Of a DNA stretch of 14,611 nucleotides, positions 7,190 through 13,767 are shown piece after piece (position 1 is the stretch's first letter; each line of letters starts with the position of its first letter). The DNA is from Silvimonas sp. JCM 19000. Lineage in GTDB: Bacteria; Pseudomonadota; Gammaproteobacteria; Burkholderiales; Chitinibacteraceae. The notes below the pieces were generated by a model. It saw nothing but the letters and a program-made list of their open reading frames with translations. It was not told the origin of the DNA and searched no databases. Both the position numbers and the translations under genes were made by a program. The DNA lies in the NCBI GenBank assembly GCA_001313065.1, contig BBFD01000078.1, forward strand, positions 1-14,611. Direction: 5' to 3'.

Positions 7190-7433
7190 TTAATTTACCG
7201 CCGGTTTTTTTGGGATTCTGGCTTCCATCGATTGATCCAAAGCGTGAATAAGCGCACGTTCAGGAGCCCCCCCCCTGCCCGGCGGAAAACTCGATAAATA
7301 TACTAAACAGATCTGCCAGACCTCGCTCTTCTCTATAGCAAGTCAGTCTTGCTGACGGGATGCAAGAAGGGCGCTCGATCAACCACCTGAGACTAACTTC
7401 GACCCCACTTTCTCGGGCATTTGAAACACTCAT
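7190..7433 (-). CDS. Small immunity protein paired with ART-like toxin A (G-run frameshift)
   Basis: ATG 7433-7431 overlaps the toxin stop TGA 7432-7430 as ATGA. The frame reads MSVSNARESGVEVSLRWLIE, RLTCYREERGLADLFSIFIE and FSAGQGG. The C9 run at 7267-7275 (G9 on the coding strand) breaks it; with eight the frame goes on APERALIHALDQSMEARIPKK and stops at TAA 7192-7190. The protein has about 80 residues and is mostly helical at its end. The family is not recognised; the role is inferred from the overlap. Confidence 0.5.
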
Positions 7434-8050
7434 CGCAAGACGCTCCCTGAAAGCGCATCAATGTACGAACGTAAATTGATCTGATTAAGTAGATCCCCGT
7501 CGGCGGAACGTGCGGGACCGATATTATTCAGCTTGATTCGAAGCGTAAAAAAACCGATTCTTGGTCAAACAAAAAAAGACTTTTTCCCCCATTCCGCTGC
7601 ATCCGCAGCGGACCCGGCGAACCATTTATTGCCCATGGATCCGGGTCCCGCCATAAAACCTCCGGTATCAGCGACGCTTTAAAGCTCCGCACGGGAAACC
7701 GCGCGAAATAGTGTAGTCGTCTTGCGGGGGCGAACGGCGTTCCCAATTATTTGCGCCAACGAACTGTAGCTACGAGCAATGCCCGTTCCAGCGAGAACAG
7801 AACCTACAACTATTTGCTTGCCAAGATTTTCGGGGCTGAGCGCATCCAGCCCATTCATGATGCCACTAAATGAGTAATCCGCATTTTTGAATGCGAAGAA
7901 CTCTTCCATGGCGAGGTTTTTTTGCGGCGCTCGTCCATGCCTGCCAAATCGCGACTGGATCGGCTCCAGCCACTTTATTACCAATGAATGGCGACGTTTG
8001 GCTTCAGCAGTGCCTCGCGAGTTGCCATTCCCATTGTCGCCGGTCACCCT
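7430..8050 (-). pseudogene. ADP-ribosyltransferase-like toxin C-terminus, copy A (nonsense codon and frameshifts)
   Basis: The frame from about 8050 gives SRGTAEAKRRHSLVIKW, the shared pre-toxin segment, then TTTLFRAVSRAEL and a TAA near 7680. Reading through continues SVADTGGFMAGPGSMGNKWF and AGSAADAAEWGKKS. The next T7 run needs 6, and the one at about 7546-7552 needs 5 or 8, after which LRIKLNNIGPARSADGDLL and SYIDALSGSVLR lead to TGA 7432-7430. LFRAV, GNKWFA-x-S and the D(G/N)IGPAR-x-AD end are typical of a common polymorphic-toxin domain with ART-like layout. As written it cannot make active toxin. Confidence 0.5.
7848..8023 (-). repeat. Shared pre-toxin homology segment, copy 2
   Basis: Matches 2745-2930 along almost its whole length and keeps one open frame (RAPQKNLAMEEFFAFKNADY), so it is the better preserved copy. 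Downstream of it the two toxins diverge, which puts the swap point just after the VVGSVL region near 7800. Confidence 0.85.
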
Positions 8051-8113
8051 CGGGTACGCCGTGCAAGCGGGTTAGGCAAATTCATGAGCCAGAAACAGTG
8101 CCAGGTCGGTCAC

Positions 8114-8147
8114 TCACATGTCCGGTGGATTGCCACCGTGCTTGGAC
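8114..8147. terminator. Possible hairpin after the DUF5076-like gene
   Basis: The stem GGTGG-ATTG-CCACC at about 8120-8133 is flanked by outer TGTCC/GGACA complementary bases. It lies 40-75 bases downstream of the minus-strand gene ending at 8188. No T tract follows on either strand, so termination is uncertain. Confidence 0.35.
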
Positions 8148-8187
8148 ACTGACTCCGTCCCTAGGCCTTCCTCGAAGAAATCCCCAA

Positions 8188-8479
8188 CTATCTTGGAGCG
8201 CGAGCCTTCATGGCAACATTAAAATGTTCGCTTAATTTTCGCATCGTCTCTACTTCATCCCACCCATGGCTCATTTTTAAACCATAGGCAATGTGTTGGG
8301 CGACGTCACCTAGTATATTACCCCAAGCCCAAAGCTCGTCGACACCACCTTTTTTCAGCATCTGCATACATGCCGAGCAATAGCGAAACATTACATGTGT
8401 TGTTTCCAATCCACACACGTGCCATTTCAGTGGCATTTTCATCGCCTTCATTTTCCGGGGGAATTGGCAATTCACGCAT
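8188..8479 (-). CDS. DUF5076-like protein, orphan immunity candidate (one run-length frameshift)
   Basis: ATG 8479-8477 starts MRELPIPPENEGDENATEMA, RVWIGNNTCNVSLLLGMYAD. With the A6 run (minus strand, 8350-8355) reduced to five, the frame joins KGGVDELWAWGNILGDVAQH and IAYGLKMSHGWDEVE and ends MKARAPR at the stop at 8188, giving 96 residues with length a multiple of three. The opening (M-x-E-L-P-I-P, E-M-x-R-V-W-I, N/H-V-S-L) and the WG-x-x-L-x-D-x-A-x-H-I-A motif match DUF5076. The GTG at 8475 gives the same second half but a nonsense N-terminus. No toxin is fused upstream; the LRR gene precedes it. Confidence 0.6.
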
Positions 8480-8531
8480 ATTTACCACCTTTTGATAAAC
8501 CCGCTACTCAATCAACTGTCCAGAGACACCT

Positions 8532-9367
8532 CTATGGCCGAATATCTTTCAACTTGTGTGAGTAATGTTGTTTATCGTTAAAAAAAACATCAGAAATATT
8601 TAACAAAGGAGACAAGTCCCCGTCGATTATATCCGTACCTACAAACCGGAACGAGTTCAAATTCCGGAGGTTTCGCAAGAAGGACAAAGATTTGATTTGT
8701 CCGCAATTGTGCAACTTTAACGCACTCAATTTTGGGCAAGTTCCTAATTTCTCATGATCAGATAAATTTTTTTACATGTGTCCGCAACAAACGTTTCAAG
8801 TTCAGGCAGCCCCATTTCGCCCAATTTACTCAATTTCTTCATATAAGCAAACTCGACACTTTCCAGAAACCTAAATCGAGACAGACCATCCAGGCGCTCT
8901 ATTTTAGACTCAACCAACATTAAATCACGCAAGTTAGCAAAGAAAGGAAAGTCAGACAAATCATTTGAAGCTGAGCCATACTTCCAAATATGCAAAGAAA
9001 CTAAATTCGATAAATTTTCATTTTTTTAAATACCCCGCTTCTCCAATCGATTGCCAAGCGCTGTAATTTGGGAAATTTCGAAAAATCCAGCGTGAAATTT
9101 GTACGTCCAAGTGTAAGCTCCTCTAGATTTAGCGACTCAAGGGAACTCAAATTCGTACTTGCATCACCTTGAAATATCAAGACCTTGAGATTTTCATAGC
9201 GAGCAAGATCTTCAAGATCCAGCTCCGAAAAAACCTTCCCAAGGAATAATATTAAAACCATCTGCACGAGCAGAGTTGAATTCCTCAATATTTGCGGCAA
9301 ACCCTCCCGGCAAGTATGGGATTATTCGATGTCCGCGAACCTCTATCATCATTTGACGATTAGTCAT
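8532..9367 (-). CDS. Leucine-rich-repeat immunity protein (three run-length frameshifts)
   Basis: ATG 9367-9365 lies two bases after the toxin stop. The frame reads MTNRQMMIEVRGHRIIPYLP, then breaks at the A6 run 9228-9233 (five restores WEGFSELDLEDLARYENLKV). Repeats follow: LESLNLEELTLGRTNF, FPKLQRLAIDW, LSNLVSLHIWKYGS, FANLRDLMLVESKIERLDG, PKLSALKLHNCGQIKSL and LRNLNSFRFVGTDI. The runs near 9021-9027 and 8768-8774 need two bases fewer or one more. About 276-278 residues result, with eight or nine LRRs of roughly 22 residues. A curved LRR solenoid gripping the toxin is the likely mode of action. GC is low compared with the flanks. Confidence 0.7.
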
Positions 9368-9369
9368 TT

Positions 9370-9745
9370 CTAGAAACCATCTTGCTTTATATATTTCGTT
9401 CCGGGCGAGTCACGCCGATTGTAGTTAGAATCACTGCGATTCCCCCGTCCTGTTTAAGCCGTCGCGATTCTTGCTTAAATGCTTCCCTATCATTTTCGGC
9501 AGGTGCCCAGTCTGCCGATGTATGAGAATCACCATTCTTATTCTCTTTTTTCTCGACCAGATTCTTGCGATCTATCCCGATCACCTTTTCCGTGATATTC
9601 CTTTCCACTTTCGTGAGTATTTGAATACGAGCCAGTTTCGCCATTCTGACTCTTATTTTCGTCTTGCTTTTCGCCCGCTTCGCTGTTTGTACCTACCGGC
9701 CCCGCCTGCGGTGCTTTCGGCCCCCATGCCTCAGCAAGAGTGTGA
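9370..9745 (-). pseudogene. Polymorphic toxin C-terminus, unrecognised Lys/Asp-rich type
   Basis: Starts in the shared linker (LAEAWGPKAPQAGPVGTNSE), followed by a polar stretch EKQDENKSQNGETGSYSNTH. It continues YHGKGDRDRSQESGREK (the A6 run near 9547-9552 needs five), then HTSADWAPAENDREAFKQES, RRLKQDGG, and in a shifted frame SDSNYNRRDSPGTKYIKQDG before TAG 9372-9370. The N-terminus of the host protein is absent; sequence upstream of 9745 is the hairpin of the previous cassette. The end (NYN-x-x-D/ESPG-x-KY) is a recurring toxin tail, but no activity is assigned. Partner: the LRR protein. Confidence 0.5.
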
Positions 9746-9786
9746 TCTAGCGACCTGGCACATCGTCAACGCCAGGCGCAGACGAC

Positions 9787-9826
9787 AAAAAAAACCTGGC
9801 GCGGGTTTCTCAACACCGGTTTTTTA
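9787..9826 (-). terminator. Diverged cassette-end hairpin terminator
   Basis: Left part AAAAAAAACCTGG and right part CCGGTTTTTT pair imperfectly with the family loop between them. Flanking GACCTGGCACATCGTCAACG (9753-9772) resembles the flank of the hairpins near 13768 and 380. It lies 28 bases downstream of the immunity gene ending at 9854. Runs of A8 and T6 on either side could let it work in both directions. Confidence 0.55.
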
Positions 9827-9853
9827 GTTAAAACCACATTATGTACAAACAAA

Positions 9854-10233
9854 CTAAGGGTCTTCCCTCAGCATGATTTCCCTTTCGCGCACAAAGATCC
9901 GATATGTCGCAGGATCATGGTCGAAAAAAAACCTTCGTTGAAGCCCGGGTCTTGCCAGGCTAAAGGCGAAAGGCCAATAGCAGCAGACTCATGAATCCAG
10001 GCGCGCCAGTTGGATGGCGCAACTGTGCTGACGATTTCAAAACATTCCGATTGGTGAGCAACCATACTGGGCCACTCCCCGTCTTTCTCGCAACCCACTA
10101 TTGCGTAGCTACGCTTACCATCTGGATTAATAAATATTGATAACACATGGTATGTTTGCCCCAGCGTCAGCCAGGGAGAGTTGATTACTTCCCGACCTTC
10201 CGAATCGAGTAATCGAGTGCATTTCACTTTCAT
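9854..10233 (-). CDS. Immunity protein, unrecognised family (one run-length frameshift)
   Basis: ATG 10233-10231 overlaps the toxin stop as TAATG. The frame reads MKVKCTRLLDSEGREVINSP, WLTLGQTYHVLSIFINPDGK, RSYAIVGCEKDGEW, then a C-terminal half with NWRAWIHESAAIGLSPLAWQ and DPGFNEGFF. The T8 run near 9925-9932 (coding strand) breaks it; a length of 6 or 9 joins DHDPATYRIFVREREIMLRE and TAG 9856-9854. As written it ends at 9868 after a wrong-frame Cys-rich tail. The length (about 125) and soluble two-domain look fit an immunity protein. No family name is claimed. Confidence 0.6.
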
Positions 10234-10638
10234 TATTTGGCCGCTCCAGACATGCTGTTGAAAATAGCTTTGTAGTCAAAGCCATAGAACACCTCGCCTG
10301 TCGAGGCGTTTTTTTTCGTAAAAGTGGACTTGGTAGTTACCTGACTCGCTGAGGAACGACTCCGTAGTCGTACGTCCCAAAGCCTGCCGGGATACTCGGA
10401 TTACTGAGCTTTCCGGGGCCGAGATTCGGAATCGGCTTGGACGCGCCAATCGCATCCTCGGTTTTTTCTGCCGTGGTGGTGACCAGATTGCCGTTGGCGT
10501 CGTAGCCGAACTTGTGATCGACGCTGGCGGAATCGAACAGATCCGTCACCGCATGCGGCCGCGCCACACCCGGGCCATTGCCGTTGCCATAGGTACTCTC
10601 GAGGACAAAAGCCGCTCGCGCTGGAACATTAAATACTC
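10233..10638 (-). pseudogene. YD-repeat (Rhs) core fragment fused to a toxin C-terminus
   Basis: The front (10638 to about 10450) is Rhs/YD-repeat type: STYGNGNGPGVARPHAVTDL then HKFGYDANGNLVTT. It switches to a toxin domain through IGASKPIPNLGPGKL, SIPAGFGTYDYGVVPQ, then, after a one-base shift near 10345 and one base fewer in the T8 run 10309-10316, NYQVHFYEKNASTGEVFYGF and DYKAIFNSMSGAAK at TAA 10235-10233. The F-Q-V-H-F-Y-x-x-x-x-T-G-E-x-F-Y-G end is a frequent Rhs toxin tail of unknown target. The Rhs core is reduced to about 60 residues, so this is a chimeric relic and not a working toxin gene. Confidence 0.65.
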
Positions 10639-10989
10639 AAAACCAACAGCGGATCGTGCCACGCATCCTCAAACTCTTCCGTCACCAAAAAAACCTCCAC
10701 CCTGGCGGCAGTCCAAGATATGGAATGACGAGAGGCGCCCATTCAAGCAAGTGTTCAATATGTAAAGGTACAAAAAAAATCATCGGCGTCCGACCTCGTT
10801 TCGCCTGCCCAAATAAACCAGCCAGATGTATCCCCAACAGGGTTAATTCTCATCCCATTCAGCGGCCGGACGCCGTCTCTGACATTTTTTCGAAATGCCC
10901 ACCTTTAACTCCGAGGGTGCCGGCATGATTGGTGAGCCAAATCGTGCGCATACCTCGGCCTGTACTTCGAAAAAAAAGAACTTGTCCAT
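10629..10989 (-). CDS. Imm33-like immunity protein (three run-length frameshifts)
   Basis: ATG 10989-10987 follows the toxin stop after one base. The frame gives [28 protein letters not shown], then with the A6 run one shorter [20 protein letters not shown] and SGWFIWAGE. With the T8 run one shorter it gives [20 protein letters not shown] and [11 protein letters not shown], and with the last T7 run two shorter (or one longer) [19 protein letters not shown] at TAA 10631-10629. The corrected length is 118 residues and the total is a multiple of three. GWRF followed by an acidic stretch and a W-x-D near the end recall Imm33 and relatives; the family call is moderate. Confidence 0.5.
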
Positions 10990-10990
10990 A

Positions 10991-11275
10991 TCAGCCCTGC
11001 TCGCGCTCGAAAATAAAAAAACAGGCCAAAGAATCGGCGTCGTAAAATGGCTACATGTATTCGCGCCTCAACCAAGCCTCCGGCAAAGCAATGCCTGATG
11101 GCTTATGAATCTTCACTTGCTAATTTGACGGCACTTTGTCGCTAACCATCTCAAAAGATTGAGGTGTGGTAACCATTGCGGCAAGTCCTGGCTCGTGATT
11201 ATTACTGAAAATCCGATAGCTGCAGTTGTGGTCTGAGTCAGCATAACGACGCCCGCACAGGGCGAACGTCGCCAA
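10991..11275 (-). pseudogene. Unknown toxin C-terminus with two in-frame TAG codons
   Basis: The frame directly after the previous immunity remnant reads FALCGRRYADSDHNCSYRIF, SNNHEPGLAAMVTTPQSFEM, VSDKVPSN, TAG (11122-11120), QVKIHKPSGIALPEAWLRRE, YM, TAG (11053-11051), PFYDADSLACFFIFEREQG and TGA 10993-10991. Reading Trp at both TAGs gives a smooth protein, so TGG to TAG changes are likely. The N-terminal side is missing. The toxin type is not recognised. Immunity partner: the Imm33-like gene, one base downstream. Confidence 0.45.
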
Positions 11276-11476
11276 TCACTCATCCGTTGAAGTCATCCGC
11301 TTTGAGAAGCGATGTACCGACATCGACAAGTCCAAGAACTGCAGCAGGGTCGTGTTTTCCCAATCTTCGACTTGCCCTTGCCGCAATTCCCCACACAGTT
11401 CGGCGATGACTCCCAGCACCGCTTCAACGGAGCCCTGGTCTTCCGCCAGGACTTCTAGCAACGTCTTCTGCTTCAT
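11276..11476 (-). pseudogene. DUF7660-like immunity remnant
   Basis: ATG 11476-11474 overlaps the toxin stop as ATGA and starts MKQKTLLEVLAEDQG. The segment VEDWENTTLLQFLD parallels AEEWENPTLERFLS in the intact DUF7660 gene at 13829-14095. After that the reading diverges (MSVHRFSKRMTSTDE) and stops, without the D-M-D-x-Y-Y and W-R-x-L-A-x-I-L segments. It is a truncated paralogue, probably inactive. Confidence 0.5.
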
Positions 11477-11862
11477 GGCCGCACCGTGATGAACTGGCCC
11501 CATCTCTGGGCCTATGTTGTAGTGAATTTATTGACCACTCGTGCGCGATCTCAGCTTCTGTTGCCATGCGGAACGGCACCTGCTGACCGGCCTGCGAGAA
11601 CGTGAGCAGCGCCGACCATCCAAACTGAACAACTGACCTTCGTGCGCAACTAAGCGAATCGGCGGGAATTGCGACGCTGCCTCGGCGCCCCCGGTCCGTA
11701 ACGCGGCTACCGCATCATTAATGCTTGTGCCGTTTCTGAAAGAAGCTTTGACGCTGCCTTGGGTAAATCGCAATGCGGCCGTATCTATCGATGCTGCGCT
11801 CTTTACTGCAACAGAGCACCCCACCACGTCCTGCCGTACACCAAGCCATCAACCCCAGCACT
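11473..11862 (-). pseudogene. Second ParB-like-fold toxin, decayed
   Basis: Begins in the repeat QDVVGCSVAVKSAAS, then LRFTQGSVKASFRNGTSIND, PPIRLVAHEGQLFSLDGRR. A one-base shift restores LLTFSQAGQQVPFRMATEAE and IAHEW, and another shift gives NKFTTT, TAG (11514-11512), AQRWGQFITVRP and TGA 11475-11473. Segment by segment it parallels the intact toxin at 14095-14484 (RFTQSSVSATFKDGRSIQEA, LIYTLDNRRLF, AGVPV, KFTT). None of the breaks is in a long single-base run, so this copy has decayed by ordinary mutation. Confidence 0.6.
11803..11862 (-). repeat. Shared 55-base linker repeat, copy 3
   Basis: About 55 bases match 13141-13198 and 14440-14497 with few differences. On the minus strand it encodes the hinge (VDGLV-YGRQ-VVGCSVAAKG type) in front of three toxins of two different kinds, so it can act as a 5' recombination anchor. 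Confidence 0.8.
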
Positions 11863-11863
11863 A

Positions 11864-12207
11864 TCATTTACTCCAGGAAGCAATTTCCCTTACAAGCTCG
11901 GGGTCACTCGCCAGTTCGTCAATGACCTGCTTCGCCAGCGGGTTCTTGTTGCGCCGCTGCTTCAGTTCCGATAGCAGCAACACGCGGCTCTCGCCCATCC
12001 GTCGCCCCTACGGCAACAACCGCGCCATGCTCGTCCAGTGCGCCGCCGTATGGGAAGAACTCGCCGTGTTGTCGTAGCATTTTTTTGCGCGAACGGAAGC
12101 ATCGAGGTCATCAGTTTCTCGCAGTCGTTCTTCGGGGTGGGCGTCGGCTCGGCCCCGCCAACCGTGGTAAAGAACATTGCCATGATGATTGTCCAGAATG
12201 CTTTCAT
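11864..12207 (-). pseudogene. Signal-peptide-bearing immunity-like remnant
   Basis: ATG 12207-12205 starts MKAFWTIIMAMFFTTVGGAE, a plausible secretion signal with cleavage near GGA-EP, followed by TPTPKNDCEKLMTSMLPFAQ. The A7 run (minus strand) near 12080-12086 needs six to give KMLRQHGEFFPYGGALDEHG and AVVAVGATDGRE, a motif known from small proteins near toxin islands. The frame then shifts again into LLLSELKQRRNKNPLAKQVI and DELASDPELVREIASWSK at TGA 11866-11864. The last 40 residues may be a separate gene tail fused by deletion. A periplasmic immunity role is conjecture. Confidence 0.45.
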
Positions 12208-12236
12208 TTTACGTGCCTGATGGGGTTAAAACGACG

Positions 12237-12257
12237 AGGCCCGCGCTCGGCGGGCCT
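12237..12257 (-). terminator. Strong hairpin terminator after the Imm26-type gene
   Basis: Perfect eight-base arms, AGGCCCGC (12237-12244) and GCGGGCCT (12250-12257), with a five-base loop. On the minus strand the stem is followed by TCGTCGTTTTAA. It separates the Imm26-type gene (end 12338) from the next cassette and is unrelated to the AGCCGGTGC hairpin family. Confidence 0.65.
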
Positions 12258-12337
12258 TGCTAAAACTGAGCAATCGACCAAATCATTTAATCGCATTGCC
12301 GTATCAAACCACTGACAATTATCTGAGTGGAGCAGCT

Positions 12338-12801
12338 CTACGTTGGATCTGTTTCCGGCGTCCAACCTGATTCAATTCGCTCTATTAATAACGTATCGTT
12401 CCACACTCCACGAATCGAGAGACAACGTTGTTCAACAGTTAGCTGTCCGACTCGCCATTCTTTCTCACCATCCCACAACCACCATACACCCACTTTTCGC
12501 GTAGCTGGGTCGACTACCCCAGCACGGAAGGTAGGAAATTTCTGAGCATCAGACGGCAGTGCCACATTAGCGACGATTGATACAATATGCTGGTCAATCG
12601 CCGCGTTTAGCGGAAAAAAAAGCACATAAATGCCGGCCGACTATTTATCAGATCGACAAAGCCATCAGGTCGAGCATCGAAGAGCCTCCCAAACACGCGC
12701 AGCAACGCACCGTATTGCTTATGTTTATGCGTGTACTGAGCATAGGCCAATCCTTTCGCGGTATTGATCTCAACAATATCGCCAATCTTCAGTTTCGCCA
12801 T
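12338..12801 (-). CDS. Imm26-type immunity protein to the GIY-YIG toxin (one run-length frameshift)
   Basis: ATG 12801-12799 lies one base after the toxin stop. The frame reads MAKLKIGDIVEINTAKGLAY, AQYTHKHKQYGALLRVFGRL and FDARPDGFVDLINSRPAFMC. At the A8 run 12614-12621 six or nine bases join FFPLNAAIDQHIVSIVANVA, QKFPTFRAGVVDP, KVGVWWLWDGEKEWRVGQLT and LLIERIESGWTPE, ending at 12338. The pattern K-I-G-D-I-V-E-I followed by Y-A-x-Y and a later R-x-G-x-x-x-P segment fits the Imm26 group. As written it falls into two frames (12607-12822 and 12338-12625). It is probably a cytoplasmic protein neutralising the nuclease encoded just upstream. Confidence 0.65.
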
Positions 12802-12802
12802 T

Positions 12803-13210
12803 CTAGAATCCTGGATAGCCAACTTGTTTCAACAGGTCGGCTCCGCGCTGTAATGAGCCAGCATATGCTGGATTTGATTCAGAGATACTATTGATCTTAT
12901 TTATCAGCGTCCCGCCATTTTTTTGGACAAGCCGTAATTTTCAATCAGAACCTGCTCAACCGCCCTAGCATCTGCCCGAGACAAGTTACCTAATCCCGGA
13001 ATCGCATCAATGGCAATGCCCTTTGAACTCAGTTGCTCAGCCGCACGTCGCTCTAGATTGTTCGTGATGCCGACATAATTTACGTCGCCAGCCGCATTCA
13101 CAGAGCGATAGACAAGGTTCCCTCCAGTAGCTACGCCCTTTGCCGCAACAGAGCACCCTACCACGTCCTGCCGCACACCAAGCCATCAACCCCAGCACGG
13201 ATGCCGTCTC
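12803..13210 (-). pseudogene. GIY-YIG nuclease toxin C-terminus (frameshifted)
   Basis: After the repeat linker (GVDGLV, QDVVGCSVAAKG) the domain reads GNLVYRSVNAAGDVNYVGIT, NNLERRAAEQL, IPGLGNLSRADARAVEQVLI and ENYG. This shows the GIY strand (VYR), the YIG strand (YVG), the catalytic Arg of NNLERR and the Glu of AVEQ in the expected order. The A7 run (minus strand) near 12919-12925 must be 5 or 8 to give NGGTLINKINSI, YAGSLQRGADLLKQVGYPGF and TAG 12805-12803. A one-base shift also lies at the linker near 13180. GIY-YIG toxins cut DNA in target cells. Confidence 0.7.
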
Positions 13211-13310
13211 CAAGACTGTTACGCCCTGGCTCAGGCGCTATTGTACAAGCCCCCCCTAATGCGCTTTTTTCTGGTAAGGGCATGCAGGCCCAGATATGGT
13301 TTTCGGCACG
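13141..13310 (-). repeat. Linker repeat copy 2 plus upstream pre-toxin repeat
   Basis: 13141-13198 matches 14440-14497 and 11803-11862; 13225-13310 matches 14527-14605 (the common core is ATGCGCTTTTTTCTGGTAA, then GCAGGCCCA). The two parts sit in the same order in both places. This copy has TAG codons at 13258-13256 and 13240-13238; the first stands where the copy at 14563 has TGG, so this is a decayed version of the same pre-toxin segment. Confidence 0.75.
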
Positions 13311-13320
13311 AGCGGCCACT

Positions 13321-13345
13321 AAAAAAAGGGAGGCCGCGCCTCCCC
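13321..13345 (-). terminator. Rho-independent terminator of the gene at 13369-13614
   Basis: Perfect GGGAGGC (13328-13334) and GCCTCCC (13338-13344) arms with a three-base loop. On the minus strand the stem is followed by T7. It lies 24 bases after the stop at 13369. This is the clearest canonical terminator in the window. Confidence 0.85.
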
Positions 13346-13368
13346 GTCTTTTCGCTACCGGTTCGGCG

Positions 13369-13614
13369 TCAGCGATTCCACCACGGATAGCCGACCCGCT
13401 CGTAATACTCCCGCGCCATACTGCGTTCGTGCGAGCCGTTGCTGTTGTAGCCGTCGGTGCGCGGGTTGGCGGCCCAACTGATGATGCCGGCCAGGTCGGC
13501 GACGAAGCCGCGCAGCACGGTTTCCGGGGCTATGCAGTCTTCCTCGCACACGTCCAGGAATTCGTCGGGCAGGCGTAACGTGATTGTGCGCGTGGGGCGC
13601 TTGGTCGGTGTCAT
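13369..13614 (-). CDS. Conserved small protein, ribbon-helix-helix-like N-terminus
   Basis: Intact 81-residue frame from ATG 13614-13612, which overlaps the stop of the preceding frame as ATGA. Residues 5-30 (KRPTRTITLRLPDEFLDVCE) look like a beta strand followed by a helix, as in ribbon-helix-helix regulators. The rest reads IAPETVLRGFVADLAGIIS, an Asn/Ser-rich stretch, and REYYERVGYPWWNR. It has its own terminator and higher GC than the cassettes, so it is not a cassette gene but part of a foreign or ancestral operon. It may be one of the few complete genes here. The function is unknown; DNA binding is inference. Confidence 0.7.
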   Translation of the reverse strand: MTPTKRPTRTITLRLPDEFLDVCEEDCIAPETVLRGFVADLAGIISWAANPRTDGYNSNGSHERSMAREYYERVGYPWWNR

Positions 13615-13727
13615 GGCGTGTCGTCCTCTTCTTCCTGGGCTTCTTCATCGAGCAAGGCCAGCAAGGCGGCGCGCTCGCTGTCGCTGCCAGCGCGTTCTGC
13701 CTGCTGCTCGCCCACGACGATGGGGAT
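13612..13727 (-). pseudogene. C-terminal scrap of the gene upstream of 13369-13614
   Basis: The frame reads VVGEQQAERAGSDSERAALL, ALLDEEAQEEEDDTP and TGA, the stop overlapping the ATG of the next gene (ATGA). Only about 35 acidic residues remain. Upstream the frame meets TAA inside the hairpin repeat (about 13728), so the front of the gene has been replaced by the cassette-end repeat. The coding overlap shows that it once formed an operon with the downstream gene. Confidence 0.5.
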
Positions 13728-13767
13728 TTACCGACGTGGCGCGTCGGCAACGATTCGAGCAGGCAGC

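Noticed and set aside
7267..7275. C9 tract as a phase-variation switch of the small immunity gene
   Set aside because: Many other runs in the window show the same kind of one-base excess, including in genes where switching makes no sense, so error or decay is the simpler explanation.
10290..10316. Apparent plus-strand terminator (CCTCG stem followed by T8)
   Set aside because: It lies inside the toxin coding sequence in a stretch that reads ASTGEVFYG on the minus strand; no plus-strand gene precedes it. The T run is also a suspected run-length error.
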